Below, in pieces: positions 1 through 7,516 of a stretch of 11,122 nt of DNA. A program made the position numbers and the translations under genes. Positions within the stretch are counted from its first letter, which is position 1, and each line of letters begins with the position of its first letter. The notes beneath the pieces are model-generated. The model saw nothing but the letters and a program-made list of their open reading frames with translations. It did no database searches and had not been told where the DNA came from. This stretch comes from Sulfidibacterium sp964456625 (GTDB lineage Bacteria; Bacteroidota; Bacteroidia; Bacteroidales; F082), in contig CAYWBO010000087.1 of assembly GCA_964456625.1 (NCBI GenBank), forward strand, positions 1-11,122. The letters are read 5' to 3'.

Positions 1-1
1 G

Positions 2-1165
2 ATAGACCTCTGCGGTTTCCCGAAAGACAGTTACTATTACCTGAAATCGTGGTGGGGAAACCAGCCGGTACTTCATGTTTTTCCGCCCTGGGATCATAAG
101 GGACAAAAAGGGAAGCCGGTGAATGTTACGGTTTACAGCAACTGCGATCAGGTTGAACTGTTCCTGAACCACAAAAGTCTGGGACGCAAAACTATGGTAA
201 AGAATTCGCATCTGGAATGGCGGGTGATTTATGAACCAGGCACATTAATCGCACGCGGTTACAATAAGAGCGGCAAAAAAATCATGACAAAGACCCTGGA
301 GACTCCCGGGAAACCGGCAGCAGTCAAGCTGACTGCGAACCGTTCAACCATAAAAGCGGATGGGCAAGACGTTTCCGTAATCCGGATTCAGATAAATGAT
401 GCAAAAGGACAAATGGTCCCCAATGCTGATAACCAGATAACTTTTAACATCAGCGGAGTGGGTAAAATTATCGGAGTGGGAAATGGAAATCCTTCATCCC
501 ACGAAAGGGAACAATTTTTTGAAACTGATAATCAGCTTATAATCAAAAACCTAAAAGCCATTCTGGTAAAAGAGAAGAATGGTTATCAAGAAACGTTGCC
601 TAATGTCGATGATTCGGGATGGCCCGACATTGTCAATAACGAGGATGAATACGATATTAAAGCCAATGATTCTTTAAAGACCTGTGTAATCCGGGGCGAA
701 TTTGATTTACCTGAATATTCTGATAAAACTGAGCTAACACTCTGGCCAAAAAGTCTTTGTCAGGAAGAATCCCTTTATGTGAACGGCCATCTTATTGCTG
801 AACACATTAAACGTGGAGATCCTGACCATAGCTACAAACTCAGTCATGAGATTCTTAGGAAAGGTAGAAATGTTTACGCCGTAGTAGGAATACCACTCAA
901 ACCAAGATATGAATATGATGTCCTCAATACCAATCCGGGCATTGTGCAGGTAAAAACTCCGGCAGGGATATGGACACGCAGTGCATTTAACGGGCTGGCG
1001 CAGGTGATTGTTCAGTCAACCAAAAAACCGGGAACAATCATATTGACAGCAACTTCAAAAGGATTATCAACCGGAAAAATAATAATTCATACAGAAAAGG
1101 TTTCTTTGCAACCTTCTCTGCCGGCCATGAAAACAGACTACATGAATCAAATTAAATCAAAATAA
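2..1165 (+). CDS. GH2 beta-galactosidase-like enzyme, C-terminal part (5' truncated by window edge)
   Basis: The frame is open from the first base to the TAA at 1163-1165, so this is the last 387 residues of a larger protein. The fragment begins with DLCGFPKDSYYYLKSWW, the end of the TIM-barrel region typical of Bacteroidota GH2 beta-galactosidases. A DUF4982-type beta-sandwich follows at about fragment residues 25-100 (YSNCDQVELFLN, LGRK). An Ig-like GH2 C-terminal domain starts near 105 and carries GVGNGNPSSHE (158-168) and RSAFNGLAQVIVQS (326-339). Between these two halves sits an extra segment of about 140 residues (179-319) that resembles a sugar-binding jelly roll. The catalytic glutamates lie outside the window, so activity is inferred from family resemblance; beta-galactosidase is most likely. 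The gene is 12 bases upstream of the GH31 gene in the same direction, so they are probably cotranscribed. In a xyloglucan setting it would remove beta-1,2-galactose from side chains in the periplasm. Confidence 0.85.
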   Translation: MDLCGFPKDSYYYLKSWWGNQPVLHVFPPWDHKGQKGKPVNVTVYSNCDQVELFLNHKSLGRKTMVKNSHLEWRVIYEPGTLIARGYNKSGKKIMTKTLETPGKPAAVKLTANRSTIKADGQDVSVIRIQINDAKGQMVPNADNQITFNISGVGKIIGVGNGNPSSHEREQFFETDNQLIIKNLKAILVKEKNGYQETLPNVDDSGWPDIVNNEDEYDIKANDSLKTCVIRGEFDLPEYSDKTELTLWPKSLCQEESLYVNGHLIAEHIKRGDPDHSYKLSHEILRKGRNVYAVVGIPLKPRYEYDVLNTNPGIVQVKTPAGIWTRSAFNGLAQVIVQSTKKPGTIILTATSKGLSTGKIIIHTEKVSLQPSLPAMKTDYMNQIKSK

Positions 1166-1177
1166 AATCACGTTAAG

Positions 1178-3559
1178 ATGAAAAATTTAAAATCAAGAAT
1201 CATTGCATTTGTATTTTTTGCATTTGCAATCATCGCATCCAATCCGGCAAGCGCCTCCGTGATTTCTTTTCAGAAAGAAAATGACGGAGTGCTCTTTAAG
1301 CTGAACAAAGGAATTATGAAGGTGAAAATCTGTGAGAACAACCTGGTTGAAGTCAAGTATACCCTTTTTGATGCATTCCCACAGAAAAAGTCGCTGGTTG
1401 TGGTCAACAAATGGGCAACCCAGCCGGGATTCAAAGTTTCGCAATCAAACAACGATGTGGTCATCACCACAGGAGATCTGATCATCTCGGTCAACAAGAG
1501 CAACAACGGGATCCAATTTTCCGATCTGAAAGGTCATGTGATCCTGAGTGAAGACGGTGCCAACGGAACAACGATGACGCCGGCCACCATCGACAGTATC
1601 CAAACCTATAACTGCAGTACGCAGTTCGATTCGCCTGCCGGTGAAGCGCTTTATGGTTTGGGATGCCACCCGACGGATACGCTTTCCATTAACTACAAAG
1701 GAAGAAATCAGACGCTGGCCATCATGTACATGACCGGAGCCATTCCCGTGCTGATCTCCAACAGGGGATACGGTTTGATGTGGGATAATTATTCAGCTTC
1801 AAAATTCTACGGGACGCTGGACCATAACACAAAATACCAATACGTTTCGGAAAGCGGCAAAATGGTGGATTACTATTTCATGTACGGTCCCGGTCTTGAT
1901 CGTGTGATCGCATCTTACCGGATCGCCACCGGCGAAGCCCCGATGTTTCCCAAATGGGCTTTCGGCCTTTTCCAGTCGCAGGACCGATACAAAAGTCAGG
2001 CCGAAGTTTTGTCCGTCAAAGACAACTACCGCAACCATCATATTCCGGTAGATTGTATTGTTCAGGACTGGTATTACTGGGAACCCGATCATATCGGCTC
2101 CAACATAATGTGGCCGGCACGGTATCCCAATCCCAAAGAGATGATCGACGAGCTGCACAAAGCCCATATACACGCCATGATCTCCATCTGGCCTGTGTTC
2201 GGGAAAGGTACCGCCAATTACAACGCCATGTTAAAAGCCGGCAACCTGACCACGCTGGACTGGAAAAACGTGGTGACAAACAACTGGGATTATTATTACG
2301 ATGTTTACAGCAAAAAAGCCCGGACCATGTACTGGAATATGGCAAACAGTCAGTTAATTTCAAAATACGGCTGGGATGCCTGGTGGGTCGATCAGTGTGA
2401 ACCCGATGTGGGCAATGATCGCATTTACCTGAGAAAAGAATGTCACTTTGCCATGGGAAGGGGCATTGATTATTTCAACACGTATTCGCTGGAGCATACC
2501 GTTGGATTGTACAGCAACTGGAGAAAAGACATTCCGAAAAAACGTGCCTTTTTCCTGGTACGCCAGGCTTTCGCCGGACAGCAAAGAAATGCCGCCACCT
2601 TATGGTCATCCGATATCACCTGTACCTGGAGATCTTTCAAGAGTCAGGTACCACAGGGCATCAACGCCTGTGCTTCCGGGATCCCTTACTGGACCTCTGA
2701 TATCGGCGGTTATCACCTAAACTGGGCTGCTCCCGATTGGTCTACACCGGCCAACAGGGAATTGTTTACGCGCTGGTTCCAATTCGGTACCTTCTGCCCC
2801 GTTTTCAGAATTCACGGGAAAGGAGAACGTGCATTATATTCCAAAAACTGGGATGCCAAAACAAAGGCCATTCTGCTGAAATACGACAACCTGCGTTACC
2901 GTCTGTTGCCTTACATTTATTCTCTGGCCTGGAAAGTAACCCATGACGGTTACACCATGATGCGGTCGCTGGCATTCGATTTTAGGAATGATGCCAACAT
3001 CAACTCCATTCCTGACGAATATATGTTCGGACCGGCATTTCTGGTAAATCCGGTTACCCACTCCTTAATGAACCAGCCCAAAGTCCGCAAGGTTTATCTG
3101 CCGGAAACGGCTACATGGTATGATTTCTGGACCGGGAAAGTATATCAGGGAGGACAAACCATCGAGGCGGCAGCACCTATCCAGACCTTACCTTTGTACA
3201 TTAAAGCAGGCTCCATTGTGCCGATGGGTCCCTATCTGCAATATGCAACCCAAAAACCTGAGAACCCTATTGAACTCAGGATCTATCCCGGCGCCGACGG
3301 AAATTTTGTCCTTTACGAAGACGAGAACAACAACTACGACTACGAAAAGGGTGTCTATGCTACCATCGCATTTCACTGGGATAACCAGACGAAAACACTC
3401 ACCATCGACGGCCGCAAAGGTCATTTCCCGGGCATGCTGAAGGAAAGGACTTTTAAAATTGTCCTGGTGAACGCCACCAAAGGTGACGGTCTTGGCATCA
3501 CCAAAAATCCGGATAAAGTCGTCAAATATCTGGGGGCCAAAAAAGTTGTTAAATTATAG
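1178..3559 (+). CDS. Secreted GH31 alpha-glycosidase, probable alpha-xylosidase
   Basis: A complete 793-residue GH31 enzyme. The N-terminus (basic MKNLKSR, hydrophobic stretch, ASA before residue 27) is a type I signal peptide with no lipobox cysteine, so a periplasmic or secreted location is expected. After the N-terminal beta-sandwich (about 30-250), the (beta/alpha)8 barrel has IVQDWYYW, which resembles the QDW-x-YW seen in GH31 alpha-xylosidases. It continues with the nucleophile region WWVDQCEPD (Asp405), the probable acid/base Asp479 in LWSSDITCTW, YWTSDIGGY, and RWFQFGTFCPVFRIHG (Arg532 to His546). C-terminal beta-sandwich domains follow. It would release alpha-1,6-linked xylose from xyloglucan oligosaccharides once galactose has been removed. 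No PA14 domain is inserted in the N-terminal half, unlike larger xyloglucan-locus alpha-xylosidases of about 950 residues. Alpha-glucosidase activity is the main alternative. The start is supported by the signal peptide and the 12-base gap from the GH2 gene; a hairpin terminator follows the stop. Confidence 0.9.
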   Translation: MKNLKSRIIAFVFFAFAIIASNPASASVISFQKENDGVLFKLNKGIMKVKICENNLVEVKYTLFDAFPQKKSLVVVNKWATQPGFKVSQSNNDVVITTGDLIISVNKSNNGIQFSDLKGHVILSEDGANGTTMTPATIDSIQTYNCSTQFDSPAGEALYGLGCHPTDTLSINYKGRNQTLAIMYMTGAIPVLISNRGYGLMWDNYSASKFYGTLDHNTKYQYVSESGKMVDYYFMYGPGLDRVIASYRIATGEAPMFPKWAFGLFQSQDRYKSQAEVLSVKDNYRNHHIPVDCIVQDWYYWEPDHIGSNIMWPARYPNPKEMIDELHKAHIHAMISIWPVFGKGTANYNAMLKAGNLTTLDWKNVVTNNWDYYYDVYSKKARTMYWNMANSQLISKYGWDAWWVDQCEPDVGNDRIYLRKECHFAMGRGIDYFNTYSLEHTVGLYSNWRKDIPKKRAFFLVRQAFAGQQRNAATLWSSDITCTWRSFKSQVPQGINACASGIPYWTSDIGGYHLNWAAPDWSTPANRELFTRWFQFGTFCPVFRIHGKGERALYSKNWDAKTKAILLKYDNLRYRLLPYIYSLAWKVTHDGYTMMRSLAFDFRNDANINSIPDEYMFGPAFLVNPVTHSLMNQPKVRKVYLPETATWYDFWTGKVYQGGQTIEAAAPIQTLPLYIKAGSIVPMGPYLQYATQKPENPIELRIYPGADGNFVLYEDENNNYDYEKGVYATIAFHWDNQTKTLTIDGRKGHFPGMLKERTFKIVLVNATKGDGLGITKNPDKVVKYLGAKKVVKL

Positions 3560-3574
3560 TATTGAATGCCTTTT

Positions 3575-3611
3575 ATTTCACAAAACCCGCTTCGGGCGGG
3601 TTTTGTGAAAT
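3575..3611 (+). terminator. Intrinsic terminator of the GH2-GH31 transcript
   Basis: Two perfect 16-base arms (3575-3590 and 3596-3611) enclose a five-base loop TTCGG. The inner core CCCGC/GCGGG is followed by TTTT, the usual arrangement of a GC stem before a U run. The U run itself lies inside the longer stem. It starts 15 bases after the GH31 stop. The symmetry would let the hairpin form in either strand, but the leftward xyl operon ends more than 1 kb away, so the GH2-GH31 unit is its obvious user. Confidence 0.9.
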
Positions 3612-3615
3612 TCGC

Positions 3616-3656
3616 CCAGAAAAACTTTTCTAAAACCAAAATTTTGCTTAAACTTG
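3616..3656 (+). promoter_or_regulatory. Weak candidate promoter and operator of the AraC-family gene
   Basis: TAAACTTG at 3649-3656 matches the TAnnTTTG -7 element at all but one position. CCAGAAAAA at 3616-3624 matches the CCAGATAAT motif of the xylB and GH29 promoters at 7 of 9 positions. The gap between them is 24 nt, against 25 nt at the other two promoters. Transcription would start near 3663 and leave a leader of about 50 nt. Each element is weak on its own; the layout is what makes the site worth recording. Confidence 0.3.
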
Positions 3657-3714
3657 GTTCATCAAATCGAATACATCTATTGATTACAAACTAAGAATCT
3701 CAAAAATATCTATC

Positions 3715-4638
3715 ATGGCAATAAAAGCTCTAGGAATCAACTACTTTAAAGAAAATGAATTCCCGATCAGCGTTTACAGAGTCTGCCGGAAACGTGGCGT
3801 TACCCATGAACACGATCTGACCGAAGAAATGCATTATCACGATTTTGCAGAAATCGTTATCATATTACAGGGAAATGCCCTTCATTATGTGGAAGGAAAT
3901 GAAATGGTGGTCTCAGCGGGTGATATTTTTGTTTTACAGGGATATCAAAAACATGCGTTTAAAGATGCCAGCAACATCGAACTCGTAAATGTGATGTTCG
4001 ATATGAAAAGGGTAAAACACATTCTGAATGTGGACACTTTTAAGAAGATTCCGGGTTATAAAGCGCTGTTCATCCTGGAGCCGCGAATCAGAAATAGCCA
4101 TCAGTCAAAACACATCCTGCGGCTGAGCAGGAAACAACTGGCCCGAGTGGAGTTTATCGTCAACACCATGCATCTGGAGCAGGAAATGGAAGAAATCGGG
4201 CATAAGACGATTATCAAAGACAAACTGGAAGAACTGATTATTTATCTGTCGAGAGAATACAGCAAGTCAAATGCTAAAGAAGCCATTGCGTTGTTGCGCA
4301 TCAGTTCTATCATCGATTATATGGAGTCGAATTACAAAGAAGAACTTGATTTAAACCAGCTGGCAGATATCTCCTGCATGTCTGTGAGGAATTTCCAGCG
4401 GATCTTCAAAAAAGCCACCGGGCAATCACCCATCGATTATCTGATTCAGATCCGCTTGCAGAAAGCAAAGTCGCTCTTGAGGGAAACTTTAATGCCCATC
4501 TCGGAAATTGCCATGGAAACAGGCTTCAAGGACAACAACTATTTCTCAAGAGAATTTAAAAAAGTGTTGGGAGCTCCTCCTTCGCTTTATAGAATGCGGT
4601 TTAAAGAAGAGTTGCAACCGGATCTAGCGGAATTCTAA
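3715..4638 (+). CDS. AraC-family transcriptional regulator with cupin sensor domain
   Basis: A 307-residue two-domain regulator. Residues about 15-100 form a cupin (AraC-binding) fold with HYHDFAEIVIILQG (His40, His42, Glu46), GDIFVLQG and His80 at the usual spacing. A helical linker covers about 130-185. The C-terminal AraC DNA-binding domain (about 195-297) has a first helix-turn-helix at LNQLADISCMSVRNFQRIFKKATG and a second at ISEIAMETGFKDNNYFSREFKK, then the common GAPPSLYR ending. The cupin most resembles RhaR/RhaS-type sensors; the effector cannot be read from sequence. It lies between the glycosidase operon and the convergent xylose operon, making it a candidate local activator (inference). 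The start MAIKALGINY has no Shine-Dalgarno site, which is normal for Bacteroidota. The 44 bases to the xylE stop contain no convincing terminator hairpin. Confidence 0.93.
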   Translation: MAIKALGINYFKENEFPISVYRVCRKRGVTHEHDLTEEMHYHDFAEIVIILQGNALHYVEGNEMVVSAGDIFVLQGYQKHAFKDASNIELVNVMFDMKRVKHILNVDTFKKIPGYKALFILEPRIRNSHQSKHILRLSRKQLARVEFIVNTMHLEQEMEEIGHKTIIKDKLEELIIYLSREYSKSNAKEAIALLRISSIIDYMESNYKEELDLNQLADISCMSVRNFQRIFKKATGQSPIDYLIQIRLQKAKSLLRETLMPISEIAMETGFKDNNYFSREFKKVLGAPPSLYRMRFKEELQPDLAEF

Positions 4639-4682
4639 ACTATTATTATGAGAAACGAAAGCAGAAGTCCCAACACATTTTC

Positions 4683-6128
4683 TTAATTCGTTTTATTCGT
4701 TTTTAATAGATTTTCCATTTCTTCCAACGTCTTGCCTTTGGTTTCTGGTACGAACTTCCACATAAACAGTGCAGCAATCAAGCTCATAATCCCGTAAACC
4801 CAGTAGCTGAAACCATGATCAAACAACCGGGTCAGATAACTGCTCTTATCCATCATCGGAAAAGTCCATGAAACAAGATAATTTGAAATCCACTGGGCAG
4901 CCACCGCCATGGCCATGGCTTTACCTCTGATTCGGTTCGGAAAGATCTCCGACAATAATACCCAGGCAACCGGGCCCCAACTGACGGCAAAACTGGCCAC
5001 ATATCCCAAAATAAAGATCAGGGCTACTACGCCCACATGGTGGAAATAAAATGAGGTACCCAGCCCGAACATGAAGAATGCCATGGCCAAAGCACCGAAA
5101 ATCTGGAGTGGCTTCCGGCCGAACTTATCGACAGTCAGAATGGCCAACACCGTAAACGACAGGTTGATGATCCCGACAACAATGGTTTCTAAAAGCGCAC
5201 CGTTGGTACCGGATCCCATGTTCTTGAAAATTTCAGGAGCATAATAAAGCACAACATTAATGCCCACAAACTGCTGGAATACAGAGATCAAAATCCCAAT
5301 CACCACAATACCCACTCCGTAAGAAAACAATTTACCGGATTTATTGAATACCGTAGATTTGATTTCTTCCAGCACTTCTTTTGCCTTAATGGAACCATTG
5401 ATCTGGTTCAGAATTTTCAATGCCGATTCGGGTTTGTTCTGTAAAACCAGATATCGCGGGCTCTCCGGAACAAAAAACAGGAGCACCAGAAAAAGAATGG
5501 CAGGAATTGATTCCGAACCAAACATCAAGCGCCATCCGGTTGAATTCAACCAGGCATTATTACCGTTATGACTGTAGGCGATGAAATAATTTACAAAATA
5601 AACCACAAGCATCCCGAAAATAATCGCAAACTGATTCCAGGAAACCAGCCGCCCACGAATGTTTGCCGGGGCAACCTCCGCGATGTACATGGGAGAAAGC
5701 ATGGATGCCAGTCCCACACCGATCCCTCCGATGATCCGGTAAATGACAAACATGGACATGTAGGTATAATTTGCCTGTCCGATGGGAACGATAAACATCT
5801 CAGGCATAGCCGATCCGATAGCGCTTATCAAAAACAAGGCGGCAGCAAGAATTAAACCTTTCTTCCGCCCCAGTTTCTGACTTATTACCCCACCGAAGAG
5901 GCCGCCAATAATACAACCGATCAGGGCACTGGAAACAATATATCCCAGCATGGCATTGGATCCTGCCTCCGATAATCCACGGGGTTCGACAAAAAAGTGA
6001 TTCAAAGAACTTACCGTGCCCGAGATAACGGCCGTATCATACCCGAACAACAGGCCACCAATGGCAGCCACCAATGTCAGCCCGGTCAAATACAGACGGC
6101 TTCCGGATTCACTAGATTTTATCATCAT
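4683..6128 (-). CDS. xylE: D-xylose/H+ symporter (MFS sugar porter)
   Basis: A 481-residue, 12-helix inner-membrane transporter of the major facilitator sugar-porter family. Signatures run in order: GGLLFGYDTAVISG (TM1, Asp31), LGRKKG loop, SPMYIAEVAPANIRGRL, PESPRYLV, QQFVGINVVLYYAPEIF (TM7), VDKFGRKP, SEIFPNRIRGKAMA and the closing VPETKGKTLEEME. Residues that bind xylose in E. coli XylE (Q168, Q288, Q289, N294, Y298, N325, G388, W392, Q415) correspond to Q166, Q285, Q286, N291, Y295, N322, G385, W389 and Q412, all conserved. This favours xylose over a generic hexose porter. It is the last gene of xylB-xylA-xylE, 48 bases after xylA. Two adjacent ATG codons begin the frame; the first is used here, and the second would remove one residue. 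Confidence 0.93.
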   Translation of the reverse strand: MMIKSSESGSRLYLTGLTLVAAIGGLLFGYDTAVISGTVSSLNHFFVEPRGLSEAGSNAMLGYIVSSALIGCIIGGLFGGVISQKLGRKKGLILAAALFLISAIGSAMPEMFIVPIGQANYTYMSMFVIYRIIGGIGVGLASMLSPMYIAEVAPANIRGRLVSWNQFAIIFGMLVVYFVNYFIAYSHNGNNAWLNSTGWRLMFGSESIPAILFLVLLFFVPESPRYLVLQNKPESALKILNQINGSIKAKEVLEEIKSTVFNKSGKLFSYGVGIVVIGILISVFQQFVGINVVLYYAPEIFKNMGSGTNGALLETIVVGIINLSFTVLAILTVDKFGRKPLQIFGALAMAFFMFGLGTSFYFHHVGVVALIFILGYVASFAVSWGPVAWVLLSEIFPNRIRGKAMAMAVAAQWISNYLVSWTFPMMDKSSYLTRLFDHGFSYWVYGIMSLIAALFMWKFVPETKGKTLEEMENLLKTNKTN

Positions 6129-6176
6129 TTTTTAGATTAGATTGTACTATCGGCCAACATCCGTTTCAGAGGTATT

Positions 6177-7505
6177 TTAAAGAGATTTGAAAATCAACGC
6201 TTCATAAAGTTCCTGTTTTCCGGAGATCTGTTTCGGTTCGCCATTTTTAAGTGCATATTCCCGCAGGTCTTCCAGCGTCAGCTCGCCTTTTTCAAAAGCG
6301 GAACCGGTTCCGGAATCGAAGGAGCAATATCTTTGTTCACGAAGTTTTTTATAATCTGTTGTATGTAATATTTCGTCTGCAACGATCAAAGCCCGGGCAA
6401 AAACATCCATTCCTGTGATATGGGCAATAAAAAGATCTTCCAGATCGGTAGAATTACGGCGCGTTTTGGCGTCAAAGTTCATTCCACCACTTGTCAGTCC
6501 GCCGGCTTCCAGAATAACGAGCATGGCTTCCACTGCTTCATAAAGATTCACAGGAAACTGATCGGTATCCCATCCGTTTTGATAATCACCGCGGTTGGCA
6601 TCGATACTGCCCAACAGCCCTTCGTTAGCTGCCATCTGCAATTCGTGCTGGAAAGTATGACCTGCCAGGGTGGCATGGTTCACTTCGATATTCAATTTAA
6701 AATCTTTGTCCAGGCCGTATTTGCGTAGGAATCCGATCACGGTAGAGACATCATAATCATACTGATGTTTGGTGGGCTCCATAGGTTTAGGCTCAATCAG
6801 GAAAGTTCCTTTGAACCCGTTTTTTCTGCCATAATCTCGGGCCATCGTCAGAAATTTTGCAAGGTGGTCGAGTTCTCTTTTGGTATTTGTATTCAATAAC
6901 GACATATAACCCTCGCGTCCGCCCCAGAATACATAGTTCTGTCCACCCAGTTCAATGGTGGCGTCAATGGCATTTTTCACCTGTGATGCCGCCCAGGTCA
7001 ACGTATGGAAATCAGGATTTGTTGCCGCTCCGTTCATATAGCGTTTATGCCCGAAAACATTGGCTGTTCCCCAGAGCAATTTCACACCGGAGGCTTCCTG
7101 TTTTTCCTTGGCATACTGTACAATGGCTTGGAGTCTTTTCTCCGATTCGGGAATGCTATCGGCTTCTTCGACCAAATCATAATCGTGAAAACAATAATAC
7201 GGGACGCCCAGCTTCGTAATAAATTCGAATGCCGCGTCCATCTTTTCTTTGGCATTGCCGATGGGATCTTTTCCCTGAGCCCAGGGGAAGGTTTTGGTAT
7301 CTTCGCCAAACGGGTCTTTGCCACCGGCACCGAACGTGTGCCAGTACGCCACCGCAAACCTTAAATGATCTTTTAATGATTTTCCTGCTACAATTCTGTT
7401 TTCATCGTAATACTTAAAAGCAAGGGTGTTATCCGATTCCTTTCCTTCAAATTTAATTTTCCCGATTCCTGGGAAAAATTCACGATCTCCTTTTAAAACA
7501 TTCAT
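6177..7505 (-). CDS. xylA: Xylose isomerase
   Basis: A cytoplasmic 442-residue isomerase that converts D-xylose to D-xylulose. The length fits the longer class II enzymes. Every active-site residue of the E. coli enzyme is found at a constant offset of six: His107 and Asp110 (FHDYD), Glu238 and Lys240 (LIEPKP), Glu274 and His277 (IEVNHATLAGH), Asp302 (DANRGD), Asp313 and Asp315 (GWDTDQFP) and Asp345 (MNFDAK). These bind the two divalent metals and open the sugar ring. The VFWGGREGY signature is also present. The start codon lies 11 bases after the xylB stop and gives the usual N-terminus (FFPGIGKIKFEG), so the two genes are translated from one message. Nothing suggests truncation or altered specificity. 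Confidence 0.98.
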   Translation of the reverse strand: MNVLKGDREFFPGIGKIKFEGKESDNTLAFKYYDENRIVAGKSLKDHLRFAVAYWHTFGAGGKDPFGEDTKTFPWAQGKDPIGNAKEKMDAAFEFITKLGVPYYCFHDYDLVEEADSIPESEKRLQAIVQYAKEKQEASGVKLLWGTANVFGHKRYMNGAATNPDFHTLTWAASQVKNAIDATIELGGQNYVFWGGREGYMSLLNTNTKRELDHLAKFLTMARDYGRKNGFKGTFLIEPKPMEPTKHQYDYDVSTVIGFLRKYGLDKDFKLNIEVNHATLAGHTFQHELQMAANEGLLGSIDANRGDYQNGWDTDQFPVNLYEAVEAMLVILEAGGLTSGGMNFDAKTRRNSTDLEDLFIAHITGMDVFARALIVADEILHTTDYKKLREQRYCSFDSGTGSAFEKGELTLEDLREYALKNGEPKQISGKQELYEALIFKSL

Positions 7506-7516
7506 AATTACTTTTT

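Noticed and set aside
1799..2400. Overlapping frames of 115-148 codons on both strands inside the GH31 gene
   Set aside because: The GH31 frame has catalytic motifs throughout this interval; the alternatives have low-complexity, implausible peptides.
4648..4686. Twelve-codon frame starting ATGAGAAAC between the convergent genes
   Set aside because: It is very short, overlaps the end of xylE on the other strand, and has no supporting signal.
7005..7364. 119-codon plus-strand frame opposite xylA
   Set aside because: xylA conserves every active-site residue in this stretch and the opposing peptide has no recognisable features.
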